A stretch of 64,000 bases of DNA from NCBI GenBank assembly GCA_914767715.1, contig OU612068.1:5022001-5086000 (forward strand), given 5' to 3'. Positions 35,640 through 47,800 of the stretch are shown here, piece by piece. Under the pieces are notes generated by a model. The model was not told the origin of the DNA. It saw only the letters and a list, made by a program, of their open reading frames with translations, and searched no databases. How positions within the stretch are numbered: the first letter of the stretch is position 1; every line of letters begins with the position of its first letter. The stretch is from Membranipora membranacea. Lineage: Eukaryota; Bryozoa; Gymnolaemata; Cheilostomatida; Membraniporidae. A program made the translations under genes and the position numbers.

Positions 35640-37920
35640 CTAGAGACGCTTTTTGAAACAAATGATTATCACTTTGCTTGAAATTATCGCTCATTCGATC
35701 TTTCAATTACACAAATTTGCTGGCAGGTCGCAATCTGATCGCTCACTCAGTGAGCGATCAGAAAAAAAATTATGAATATAGTTTTTTCGGTAATAATAAT
35801 ATTGATATTTGGGAGCCAAGCCTTTAGATAAAATCGGCTTTACGTGGGTGATCATAAACATGTTTGATACATTACTATTACTTTTTATGTTTATTTGTGT
35901 GTCTGTATGGCTGTATGAGAATAAAAAAAGGGCTGACAAGCTCTAGAGAAAACAACTGTCAATTGTTCTGAAGCAGGAAACCACTAAGAGTACAGCAGAT
36001 TAGATCTATGTTATAGCTGATAAGGATTATAATGGAATGAAAAACACAGCAGCACTTTTGGTGCTTTTCACAAGATTATCCAATAGGATGGTATTGTCTA
36101 AAAGACACCTGGTATTGCTAAACAGCTCAGAGTCTAATGCGTCAATATAAATGCTTAATCAGAAGATTAAGTCAGACCACAAGCTGTAACTAAACAAGAG
36201 CTAATAACTACACCCATATCATCAAGTGTCAAAAACTCATCAACAATAAAAACAAGGTGAACAGTGAGACCAATTGACATATTGAACCTAAATTTTTTGT
36301 TGCTTGCATAATTAATTGCTCAATCAAAGACAGGTCGAAGCTTACATAATTGCTTGTGTAATAAACAGGCTTGGCTCAGTCAGGAAAGAAAATAATCCCT
36401 TTGATTCTTTCTCATTTTACCCAATAAGAAGACAATTCGACAAGACTCTCATCTGCCACTCATTCAAAATCCTGGCAAAAATTGCACAAATTAGAATAAA
36501 GGAAAAAGTCTAATACGTCAATATGAAATGAGTATGTGTTCCTTTAGAGCAAAGGTATTTAATTTGGGATTAGCTCTAGCCACAATCCCAAAACAAAGGC
36601 CTGTCATGAATTCTTAATTCTGAAGCGTGCTCTTTACCATCAATGATTGCCGAGAGAATTTATTACCTACACAAACTAAATATGTGTCTCAAGAGATCAG
36701 CCATTCTACAATTTCTCGTATTTGGGTATTATTAATTGCGGTTCTCATGCACTGTGTGGACACAAGCTGTTGTGATAGCTAAGATCAATGACTCAGCTTT
36801 TAAAAAGAAAATTTCTGCTTCGATTATATCTGAGTCAGACCTGACCCTCTCACAGTCAAATAATTGTATATTGCTCTAAGTTAAGCCTTTCAAAATATGA
36901 AGTCAGAACCTTGTATTGTACCTCTTTCCTGTCTTTACTATCAAACATTAAATGACAGCTATGTGATTGACTGATTACTAGATGGGAGCCAATAGAATTT
37001 GGTATAGTACTTAATTTCTTATTTTTTATTATGATTGGAACAAAAAAAAAGCATAGGTAAACAAGGCCTCTGCATGCACTCAGCTCTTAGGTAGGTGCTA
37101 TAATGTACTGTTTCTGACTTGAAACACCAGAAACCAAACATCTATGTACCCCTGCCTATATGTAGGAAACCATTAAAATGGATCTTGTTTGATGATGTAG
37201 AAAATTAAGACTAGAGAGAGAAATGAATAATCTTTCTTTGTCTGTCGCAGCAGTACACAAATACACAAGATTTATAAATCAAGACAAAGGATAATGCAGC
37301 TGAAAACTGTCTACATCTCAATCTGAATTTACCAAGTACAACGGTTTACCAGGGGCAATATATTTTATTTTATTACCCTTTATTCCTCAAATTTTAAAAT
37401 AACAAAATGTGAGCTAACACATTCGAGCACCAGACAGGAGAGCGTCACAATGAAGATCTCACCTTCGACTATGAGCTTCAAACACGAGCAACTTATCTTT
37501 TTAACAGGTGAGCATGTCACTTTAATGCTGAATATAACGATATACTAATACAGGGGTAGAAGGGAAGCAAAAAGACTGACAATACAGGTGGAAAAAAGTA
37601 TAACATTCATTTCAACTGAATCAGGGGTAAAATGACGTGTCAATGTACAAAATTATATTAAGTAGAAGGAGTTTGTCCAGTTGAACAAACAAGAGAACAA
37701 GAATAAGGAAAAAAGTTTGATATGTAAATATAAAGAGAGTACGTGTCGCTATTGAGGCAATGTATTTAAATAAAACGAAGGCCTGTCATGAATTCTGAAT
37801 TCTTATTGCAACTAAAATGTGTATGGAAACAGAATTGGAAGGAGGCGTTGTCCAGTTCGGCACAGATTGATTACGGATAGGTAAAATTGGGATACCGAGT
37901 TATGTGGATTAATAAATGTT
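35640..37920. other. Transposon-like block gamma
   Basis: 35760-37560 matches block beta in direct orientation and block alpha in inverse. It keeps the empty sites for the 2.4-kb TIR element (36215-36220) and the TA foldback (about 36735). 37330-37760 is nearly identical to 28190-28640, so the module B and C copies separated recently. No gene called. Confidence 0.55.
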
Positions 37921-37929
37921 AATAATTGA

Positions 37930-38330
37930 ACTCTCAGGTGGCATACACACCCATGGTTAAGGGTCATACTGACTCTCGCGATCTTAACTGGGCGTGTACA
38001 CAGATAAACTAGGGCTAGGCTTTCATTACCACAAAAGAGATGTCGCAAGTCTAAATATCCATTGTGCGCGGCTTTGATTTGCGCATGTGCAGTAGCAATG
38101 AGTTCAGCCTCTGATAGCAATAATGACATGATAATGACACAGCCCCTGTATGAACTGATAATCACTATGAGCCAATAGTGATAACAGAAGATAACTCTTG
38201 ATGTCAATTCCGCACACGTTGGCAAGAGTAGCCACCAGAGCAGGTGGCCAATCACAAGGCTTCTTAATTCTGAGACTAAATTTTGCAGAGATCAGCTCAT
38301 GCCTCAGAGCTGAGCACACGCAGAATTGTT
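37930..38330. repeat. Interspersed repeat, also in an MMUT intron
   Basis: Matches 56380-56745 in opposite orientation across about 370 bases (shared words GCGCATGTGCA, CCACCAGAGCAGGT/CACCAGAGCAGGTAGCC, TTTGCAGAGATCAGCTCATG). Fragments lie at 12240-12330 and 28975-29030. It is probably a non-autonomous transposon; a 147-codon frame in it is not conserved in the other copies. Confidence 0.6.
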
Positions 38331-38605
38331 AAGGGTAAGGACTTGTGATCGTATGATCTAGGTTTGAGATCCGGCCCAAGGTGTCATTTTCTGATTTAGC
38401 ACATTTAAGTCATTCATCCTAGCCAGGTCTGTTCAGAACCATAAATACAGGTTTACTGTGTGCCCACATTATAAATATCTCCCTCTGCCTCATTGAAAAA
38501 AAGAAAAGCCGGCTACATTTATGGTATAGGGTCACTATACCCCACACAAGTCTCAGACCAAAGGGGCCCTTTAAGTAGGAAGGTCAAATAAAACCTAGTG
38601 TGTAC
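38321..38605 (+). mobile_element. tRNA-derived SINE-like element (module C)
   Basis: Third copy, with its B box changed to GGTTTGAGATCC. It sits upstream of gene 1 as in modules A and B. Confidence 0.55.
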
Positions 38606-38906
38606 AAAAAAGTAATAAAATGACAACCATAAAACTGTACCAGACAACCACAAAAGTTATATTATTTTTGATATTTGATGCGTAATGATGTACTTCTTCC
38701 AAATTTGCAAATTTTGAATAGATATTAAATTAGAAAATTATTTAAATTGCAAACTCTCTTCCACCATTTTGTTGCAGTAACAAGAACACCCAAAGATGAA
38801 TTGCTGAATGTTTAATACTCAAAATATATAATATTATTGAAAAAAGTTTGTGTATAAAAGTATTTAATTCTAGAATTAAAGCAGTTCTATTTTGTTTATT
38901 TCCATC

Positions 38907-39240
38907 TTAAAGGGAAACCAAGGTTTAAACATCTTCTCATTGCTTAATAGGAGATTGCACCTTCTGTATATGGAAAAAGACAAAATCTAATTCGGATGAT
39001 TATTCAGCCGGAATTCTTGTGAAACATTTCATCCATCAGAAACTCAAACTCAGCTAAAATAGAACACCACAGTGCAGTTTCCTGTTCCTGTTATTATTTA
39101 GCCTTTGCCTGAAGTGCTACCCAGCTTAGAGTCAGCAACTACCTTGAGTTTGGCATCGCGTAATGCACAAAGGTGATGCTGCCTAGCACATTGTTTACTA
39201 CCCATTAAAGTATTGCTGCAAAACCCTGGTTGCCCTTTAA
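38907..39240. mobile_element. TTAA-flanked MITE, short form
   Basis: TTAA at both ends encloses inverted ends AGGGAAACCAAGGTTT and AAACCCTGGTTGCCCT. TTAA duplications are typical of piggyBac and Kolobok-type transposases. It is an internally deleted relative of 42049-42828. Confidence 0.8.
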
Positions 39241-39562
39241 TACAACAGTCATCTCAATTACAAAGTCATCTACAAAAACAAATATTATTGCTTCCGATAA
39301 AAAATTAAGCATTTTCTATGACATTATAAACAAAACATAACTTCCCAAATTAATCCATTTCATTGTAGCCATTTGGGTTAAGGGGCTGCTGACTGCCCTG
39401 TGGTGCAGGGCCACAGCGCTTATACCTTGGGTTTTCATTGTTGAGTATGTTGCAATTGCATGTAAGTATGCAAATATGTTGAAAATTGCAAGTCGATTCA
39501 TATTTAGCGGTGCCAGGGTTGAATGTTATATCATTAATTTGAATCATTTTCTCATTTTGAAG

Positions 39563-41259
39563 TTTTATTAAGTCGATGCTTTGCTGAATATTGCTCGACA
39601 CTCAGATTATATGTGGCTGACAGTGGAAGTAACAGGTTACGGCGAAATGGTAGAACCTCATCTTACATGACATTTGATCCAGAATCCCATGAAATCATCT
39701 TACTCCATAATCAGTATATGACAAGTGGTAAGTGGTATTCCTAAGATTACAATATTTCTTTGTACAGAAATGTTGGATTCTTTGTTATCAAAAATTTTAC
39801 TCCTATTTCTTTGCAGTGATCGATTGTTTTGATGCAGCCATAGGATGTAATCTATCAATGGTGGGGCCGTTTCAGTTTTATACTGACTGCAGCATTGAGA
39901 GCGCTAGAAATGAACTTGGCTTCACACAATTATGCTGGGCTTAGCGTTTCAGTTTTCCTTGAAACATTTGGTGCCATTTTACAAGGCAAGTTAGGCTTAA
40001 AAATGCTTGGTTATGTGGAGTGCAACAAGAAGTGTAAAGCTTATATGAATAATAAATGTTTAATTTTTTTGTTTCTCCTAATATTTAGCAACGCGCTTTC
40101 AATTTATGACATACGATAGATATGTAATGGATGGCGTCAAGGATCAGAGACGATTTGTTGTAATAAATTTCTATAACGAGAAGCGAGTCGAAGGATATGG
40201 TTATGTGGATTTCTCTCAAGGTCAAATAACAGCTGTTTCATCGGGAAACATTCTCATGGCAACGGTGAGTGACATCATTGTATTTGAGGTTGATAGTGTT
40301 AGGGTTCCCACAATCTTCAAGAGCATTCCAAAGACAATTTTTGCAATATGCTTGTGTTCAGATCAGCCCTGTACTTAGCCATCGGATACAACTCCATTCT
40401 AATTCACAGTAGGTCAATTTTACACTGATAAATTGATAAGCCTACACAGATAATATCTCACTTTTTTTCTCAGCTCACCAAAATTGAACCTAACTATCAT
40501 GTGGGCACAGTAGTGTTTAGCATGTCTTGACTGCCCACGAATGGTTGTTTCTATTGTAGCCCAACTCACGACCAGCGCCTCAAACTGTCTCCATGTGTGA
40601 CAACAATGTTTTTGAATTTCTCGGTGACATATACGGTTTCAAACTTCTCAAACATCGCAGTAAGTTGATTTAGCTTTATTCATTAGAGATTCTACTTTTA
40701 CATTGGGACAGAATCAGGTTTTTGATTAAGTTCTGGAGTTCTCAGCCTAATTAAGAGTACTAATCTAATTTCATAAACAGTCTGTGTCCCAGTTTCCCAA
40801 TCTACACTAAATTCTGCAATATGCAACATTCTATGAAATCTTCTATATCCACCAATTAAATTTGATAATGAGAATTCATAAACATGTTATCAGATTTTAA
40901 TATTGGATAAAGTTCAATTTTTAAATAAATCATGTTACGAAAGAGCGTGCATTCAATGGCTCAAAAAGATGTCCATGTAAATATAGCTGCGTATATCTAG
41001 GCTCATCTGTCAAACCTCTCTTCAATGATGTGCCAATGCAAACCATAGACCAAAAAAATTTCACAAAAGATAGGCAATCCTATTTAATTCTTAATGTTGT
41101 GTCATTGATTTACAAATGCAGCTAATATTGCTATGACCAATCTCATTTGCAGATGGTGGAAAGAAAAGTCTGCTCTGTGCTGTTAAAGACAGAAGATGGT
41201 TCAAAGTGAGGCTTACCGATGAAGAATCCTGTCCACAGGCACATTGGTTAAGATACTGA
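39563..41259 (+). CDS. NHL-type protein ending WLRY (module C gene 1), one exon damaged
   Basis: Exons 39563-39727 (LRLYVADSGSNRLRR), 40089-40264 (YDRYVMDGVKDQRRF), 40560-40659 (SMCDNNVFEFLGDIYGFKLL) and 41153-41259 (ending QAHWLRY, TGA 41257-41259) keep frame and splice sites. The second exon keeps its TTTGCAG acceptor (39817) and an open frame but has no donor: the GG|TATC of module A reads GGCTTC here. Skipping it retains frame. N-terminal exon not found. Family unknown beyond the NHL-like blade. Confidence 0.55.
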
Positions 41260-42048
41260 TACAAGCAACACTATAAGATTTCATGCATCAATAATTATGT
41301 TTGGTGACTCCATCAGACCGACTTTCATTTAACAACTTCCTTGAATAGAGACATACTGTGGTTTTGGCATTATTGTATTAGTGCAAAAAAAGGTAGAAAT
41401 ATTTCGGTCCGAACAAAAGAGATTTAGCATATCCAGGGCAGATAAGTTTAGAGTTTGCTGTTTGGTAAACGCTGGTGGTGCTGCTATGTGTCTGACTCTA
41501 GCTAGGTAGATATTAGTTTGGCAGTGGAATCGGATATTTGATCGTGAAAATGTCACTGCACTGTGTGATAGAGATATGTTCAAATAATCTAAGTTCTAGT
41601 TCCTTCAATGGTCTAAGGTACACTGTACCAAGGAGTTAAAGTTAGTGTCTCTAACTCCTTGACTGTACCAAGGAGCTAGATTGCCATAACTACCAGTTCA
41701 TTGGCAGATCAAACACTTACTAAAGTTTTCCAGTGATATTACGAGGGTTGAAATGCGTAATGACTGCTCCTAGCCACATTGGGACTATCACAGATTTTTG
41801 GGTCATGTCAAGGTTGTCTACTGGATCCTGCAAGCTGATCAAAACAAGTCTACCACTGAGGAATTGTATGGATTATTAGCCAGGTGCCCTCACTACAACC
41901 TGTTACTAAAAATTCAGGCTAACTATTAATCAACGTAGTGGAGTAAATTTTTAGCAGGGGAGAATGATGGCTAGGTAACGTTTACTCAACTTTATTACAC
42001 TATATCACAGTCCCATCTTTGGTAGCGGAAATCGGTGTCAGCTAACAT

Positions 42049-42828
42049 TTAAGGGCAACCATGGTTTCAAATAAGTTCGCATCGAATGATAGCAGATAAC
42101 ACTTTATGTATAGGGAAAAGGACCAAATCTAAATCGAAGGATTATTCAGTGAGAATTCTTCTTAAACATTTCATCCATCAGGTGCTAAGATGCTGCTCAA
42201 ACTCAGCTAATATTGAACCACACAGAGCAGTTTCCTGTTCCTGTTATATTTAGCCTGTGCTTTATCATTATTCGCACTGATTTCAAGATAACACAATTAG
42301 CATGTGCATCTCTGGTCGCTAGAGCTGCTGTCGTAAATATTTGGGCACCTTCTTTCGGCTGAAAGAGAGGACAACTTTCGATTTTATAAAACAGTCATGA
42401 TCGACCAGAATTACCCAGCTCTGCATTATTAGCAATTCTCTCTTCTCCTTCTGAGCTCAGGCTGGGTAAATGAGATTTTCCAAAGTTAAGTTAAGATATT
42501 TAAACAAGAAATGAGAAAATGATAAGTGTATATCCAAATGTTTGGGTCATCATCCATATGTCTCCTAAAAACTGAATTTCAGCTGCTCTGAGGCTAGGTG
42601 GATTAATTCACTCTCTATCGATCAGAGATATACATGCAGTAGTATATCACGTCATCAGTGTGATCATTATTACAGCGATGTTTTTGAACCTCCCCTAAAC
42701 TAAAGTTTAACTCAGCTAAGAGTCAGTAACTACTTTGAGTTTTGTATTGCGTCATGCACAACGCTGATGCTGCATAGCACATTCTTTACTACCCATTTAT
42801 GCATTGCTGCGAAACCCTGGTTGCCCTA
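42049..42828. mobile_element. TTAA-type MITE, long form
   Basis: Starts TTAAGGGCAACCATGGTTT and ends AAACCCTGGTTGCCCTAA. It shares ends and flanking interior with 38907-39240 but has about 450 extra internal bases. Modules A and B lack it at this place, so it inserted after module duplication. Confidence 0.7.
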
Positions 42829-43258
42829 ACCCCATCCCTCCACAACTCTAGCCAAAAATGTAATCCTTATTCACGAAACTATATCCGTTGTTCAGCTGTG
42901 TAGAAAAAAATATGTAATAAATCTATATTCTGTATAGTGCATTGGGCATTTTTGGTTGGTTCAGTTCAGTTCAGTCTATTATTAGACCGATTATAAATTA
43001 AATCTTATGGCCGCATCAAATCAATTGTTAACTGCAAAGAAATGAAAATATTATCTTAATGATGAACATGGAACCCTGTGTGCTCTTCATAAAGATGGTA
43101 ATGAAAATATTTCGCAAAACACATAAAAATGATGGCGCACTTTAATGAACATCCTTCAATACATATCTTTCTCCTTTCTTCACAAGCTCATAAGGTATGT
43201 CTGACAATGATTTTGGAGCACCCTAATAAGAATGTGATAACATGCTTAGTGTTGAGTT

Positions 43259-44801
43259 ACGTCGAATACGAAAGGCACAAGACAAGCAATGCCTTGAAAT
43301 CCCACTTACCGGGAAACTGTGTCGAGCAAAACAACGAGCTCACCGGAAAAACAAACAGGTATGGAAGTATCTAAACAAAATTCTCCATAAAAGGCTGAAA
43401 AAGATCAGACGGCAACATGCAGAGGCCAACATAAACAGGATCATGTCTGACACGCGTAAGTGGTGGTCTAATGTCAAATCGCTAACATCACCTCACACAA
43501 ATAGTCAGACAAAGGCGATATTCATCGATAACAAGTGGAAACTCCATCCGAATTTGTGGAAAATCTCAACACGTATTACACTGCAAACAGTGACGGAGCC
43601 TCGCTGGACTTCCCAGAACTCAATAACACCGGGATTCCCAGTAGTGTAGCTATCAGCGATATTATCAGAAATCTCGAATTCATTAACACCAGGAAAGCCA
43701 CACATTCCGCAGATTACCCTCAATGGATTAGCAAACTGAATCCTGAGGCTATATCTATACCGCTACAAAACATCATTCAAACAATGTTAGATACTGGGAA
43801 ATACCCATCACTGTGGAAACGCAGTGAGATAACTCCAATAAACAAGATAGCATCGCCTACACAATACAGCGAATTTAGACCTATTGCGTTACTATTTCAC
43901 TGTAGTAAGATCGCAGAATGGTATATAATACAACCCCTCACCGACAAAGCATCCGATGATACTCAGCACGCATATACCCAAGGTACCGGTGCCATCGACG
44001 CCTTAGTCAACGCTGTCACATCTTGGAAACTTGCGATGGATGACACTAATACTCTCGCCGTCCATGCTCTTTTCAAAGATTTCTCAAAAGCGTTTGACAA
44101 CATGCGTCCAGACATCCTCGCCTCTATCATGCTATCCCAAGGATACAGTGAATCAATTATTGCCCTGTGCGTCAACTACCTAACAAATCGCAGGCAGCAT
44201 GTCGCCCACAAACCCTCTAAGACAACATCTGGTGAAAGAGTGAGTAACATTGGTGTACCCCAGGGCACAAGGTGTGGACCGATACTTTCGAATATTTTTA
44301 TAAAATCACTGCAATCATCCGAAAACATCATAAAGTATGCTGACGACCTAACAATATTCACCACGATTCCAAAATCAGAATCAACCAATATCGCTCGCGG
44401 CCACAGCTCTACCGCCAGTGATACTATATCGAAAGAAGCTACTATGAGAGCAGAGTGGTGCCAAAACAATGGCATGACTCTAAATACATCCAAAACGAAA
44501 CAGATGGCTATGCCATTACGGAATAAGACAACTCTCGAAACCCCAGTCTGCATAAACAACAAAGTCATCGAACGCGTAGACTCATTCAAACTGCTTGGGG
44601 TTAACATAGATGAACACCTCACATTTCACAAGCATGCTGAATCTATAGTTGAGAGAAGCCACGTAAAGGTCCATGCACTACAACTTCTGAAACAGTATGC
44701 AGTTCGAATAATTTTTTAATGTAACTCATGCTCTGATTATGATTGTATTATGTACTTTCTTGAGCGGTGAGATAAAGTCCATATCTATCTATCTATCTAT
44801 C
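43259..44801 (+). mobile_element. 5'-truncated LINE with broken reverse transcriptase and (ATCT)n tail
   Basis: The encoded reverse transcriptase has the family's motifs in order: FRPIALL, FSKAFDN, GVPQGTRCGPILSNIF, YADD (44336-44347) and LLGVNIDEHLTF, as in CR1/Jockey-like non-LTR retrotransposons. The frame shifts near 43530, and the thumb/C-terminal part is missing (LLKQYAVRIIF then stop at 44719), so it is dead. The endonuclease end is absent. The tail is four to five ATCT units (44780-44801). By comparison with module B, the insertion lies between GAGTT (43258) and TGTTTTTATTTTGCAG, about 16 bases before a conserved splice acceptor. Confidence 0.88.
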
Positions 44802-44817
44802 TGTTTTTATTTTGCAG

Positions 44818-47800
44818 CCGTTTGTCTGGTTCTGTGTTGGATTTACACTCGTTGTTATAGCTGCCGAAAGTGACTCAAGTTCAAGGTAAATTATTACAAG
44901 ATTACTCAGCAATAGAGTTAATAATAAACTTAGACACGTCACTATATGAAGCATTGGCATTTACAGTCCATAATCCAGGTTTTTCATTGATATCTTACCC
45001 ATTTTGATCAGATTAGGAGTTTGAGAATTGCAGTTGAGTATGCAGCTTGTCGCCTATAATCAGTTTGATATCAAAGGAAACAGAGGTATCAAATGTGAAA
45101 AGCCACTTCTTTGGCAGGACATTGCAGAGTTTGTATATTATGCAAACTTGTTAAAAGTTCCTGATTGTGATAGCTTAATACCACAAAATCAATTTAAACC
45201 TACTTTCAATCCAATCCTTGTATTGCATCAAGACAAAAAAGCAGCTTGAAATAGATAGAAAATCCAACAATTTCAGTCAGAATAAGAGTCCTGACTTCAC
45301 CCTTTGAGCATGTGCAACAAAACAGGAAAAGAGAGTAAGAGGTTATCTAGGTTATCTTTTAGTGTGAGACTCAATCAGCATGTATAACACAAAGTTACAA
45401 GCCCCGCAAGGGTGGCTGCTGACTAAACAGTATGCTTTCTTCTACAGAGTACTTTGCAAAACGTCAAAACTGCTTATTTATAACACTCCTCTTATTCTGA
45501 CCTAAATCTATCTTGCCGATTTGTGACATGAAAGATACTCAGATACCTATTCAACGGAATATATTTTTATATGGATATCATTTAGCCTGGGCACGACACG
45601 ACAGCCGGCCCAGGCTAGATATCATTAGTAAATGTGTTTTTCATGCTACCAATGAACTAAACCTCTTTTAGTTCATTGATGCTACAGCTGCCCATTCTTG
45701 CACAGTAGAAGAATATGTGTTCCAAAACCTCTGATTCCCTCTAATTTCCATCAAACAGAGAAAAAAACCATAAAATTGATCATGAAAAGTTGTTGTTAAT
45801 GTTGATGGCGGATAATGAGAGGGTTTGGAAAATGAAAATCCCAAGATTTTAGTAGAGTTTTCTCCTCAATTATGTGAAGGGACGACTCTCATCTTGACAG
45901 TACAAAGCCTTGCCTCCATCTGCCTCCATGGTTGAATAGGAAGCCCAATATAATTCCATTTTCGTGTCTTGCTTAAATGCCTTGACCTTTATCATCAATT
46001 CACACTGTTGCATATTATTTTCCTATTCATCTCTATTCCTTAGAATTACTTTGGATAGGACTAAACATCTTGTTGATAACCATATCTTTGATACAATAAT
46101 GGATAAGGATCTGCAAAGCATAGAATCAAGTATAGATACTAGCCAGACAGTTTTCTTTTCACTGGAAAACTATATATACCGCCTGAACACTTCACAGGAA
46201 AATGAAACCTCAGTAGAGTTCATAAGGAATGATATTGAAATCAAAAGCTTTCGTCAAATAAGTACTCGGAGATTTCTTGTTAGTGACAAGGACTCAGTGA
46301 AGGTATACCAGCTTTCCAAGTCTCTGAACAACGGCACAATAGAAGAGACGCTGGTGTGCAGGAAATCCGAATGCTGCCAGGAACCAAACTCCAGATGTAG
46401 GCAGAACAAATCATTTGTTCTTGGACCAACAGCGGTTGACCGCAGATCTTCACCAGAAGCTGCATACTATGTTGATGATTCAACAATATATTTGGTTAAT
46501 CTATCGACAAATGAGTCAGCCACAAGTTTTACATTCAACAGCAGGGGAGAAAGAGCAACAGCTATGGCGTTTAATGACGACTACTCAATAGCTTTTATTT
46601 TTTGTAGTAACACGATGAATGTTTATAAATTCGACTTCCAATCAAAGACAACTACTCCTATTCCTTTTCAAGGAAATCAGATTAGACTATCCATTGAGCA
46701 GACAATTCCCCTCAGTGAAGACCTTTTTCTTTGTCGCACACAGGAACAATTGCTGTTGCTCAATATCAATAAAGGTTCAGGTTAGCTATGTCCATGAAGA
46801 AACAACACATTTTTCCAGCATCACCAGTAATCGTAGCCAAGAACTTCTCAAAGTGAATCAGATAGCAGACATACCAACCAATGGGTACCTACTCGCTGTT
46901 GGTACTAATCAAGAACTGATCTACTTTCAGTATGCTGGCAAGTTTACGCTCTATAGAACATGATTTTATCACTTAAAACCGAAATAATAAAGACGATCAA
47001 CAAGAATGTAAAATGGAAATTATTCTCTCGATGGCTTGGGCAAATACTGAGGGTAAACTTTTGTAATGTAATGTAAAGGCTATGCCTCATTATAACTATG
47101 TATATATGTAAAATTATAATTATACAGATATTACTGATTTTTACAGCCACACAATTATGAGTAACCTGAGTAATCAATCAGTGACATTATCTATCCCCTT
47201 TTTACAGTGACGAATAGCTCAAATGACGCTAGCAGCGTTACACCAGTGACGGGTTCAAATGAGGTGACCAGCCTGGATAGAGGTGAAAAGACAACATCAG
47301 TTTATCGAGATTTAGAAAACCAATTTTTTTGAGCAAGGTGTGGTTGTAGTTTTTAAGCGCAAGTAGTCATATGGTCACATTCATATCAACTGTACATCAT
47401 TCCGTAAAATATTGTGGTCATAGAAGTTGTCCTTGCACGGAAAACGAGCACACAACTCTTGGTTTGTGTTTTCCCCCTAAGTGTAGGCAGGGAGGTGTAG
47501 GTGTAGGTATACCATATATTCCTCCAACTTCAGTATTCTCAAGTGTAACATGGATTACATTTTCTTACCTTCTTTCTCCCCCCCCCCCCCCTACTTAACA
47601 ACCTTATTAGTCTTTAGCCATTTGGCAAGTCATGACGCCAATCATCGATTTTCATTACATTTTCAGATTCCCTTGCTGTTTCCGGATATGCTGCAGCTGT
47701 AGTAGTGTTGGCAGTTGGTGTATCCATAGCTTTCGTTTCTCTGCGGTATAAGAAAAAGAAAAGACGGCTCATCCGGAAATACGCTCACCGCCACAGAAGA

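Noticed and set aside
37812-38255. 147-codon minus-strand frame
   Set aside because: Lies in an interspersed repeat; the copy at 56380-56745 does not keep the frame.
44176-44622. 148-codon minus-strand frame
   Set aside because: Shadow of the LINE reverse transcriptase, whose motifs (FSKAFDN, GVPQGT, YADD) are all on the plus strand.
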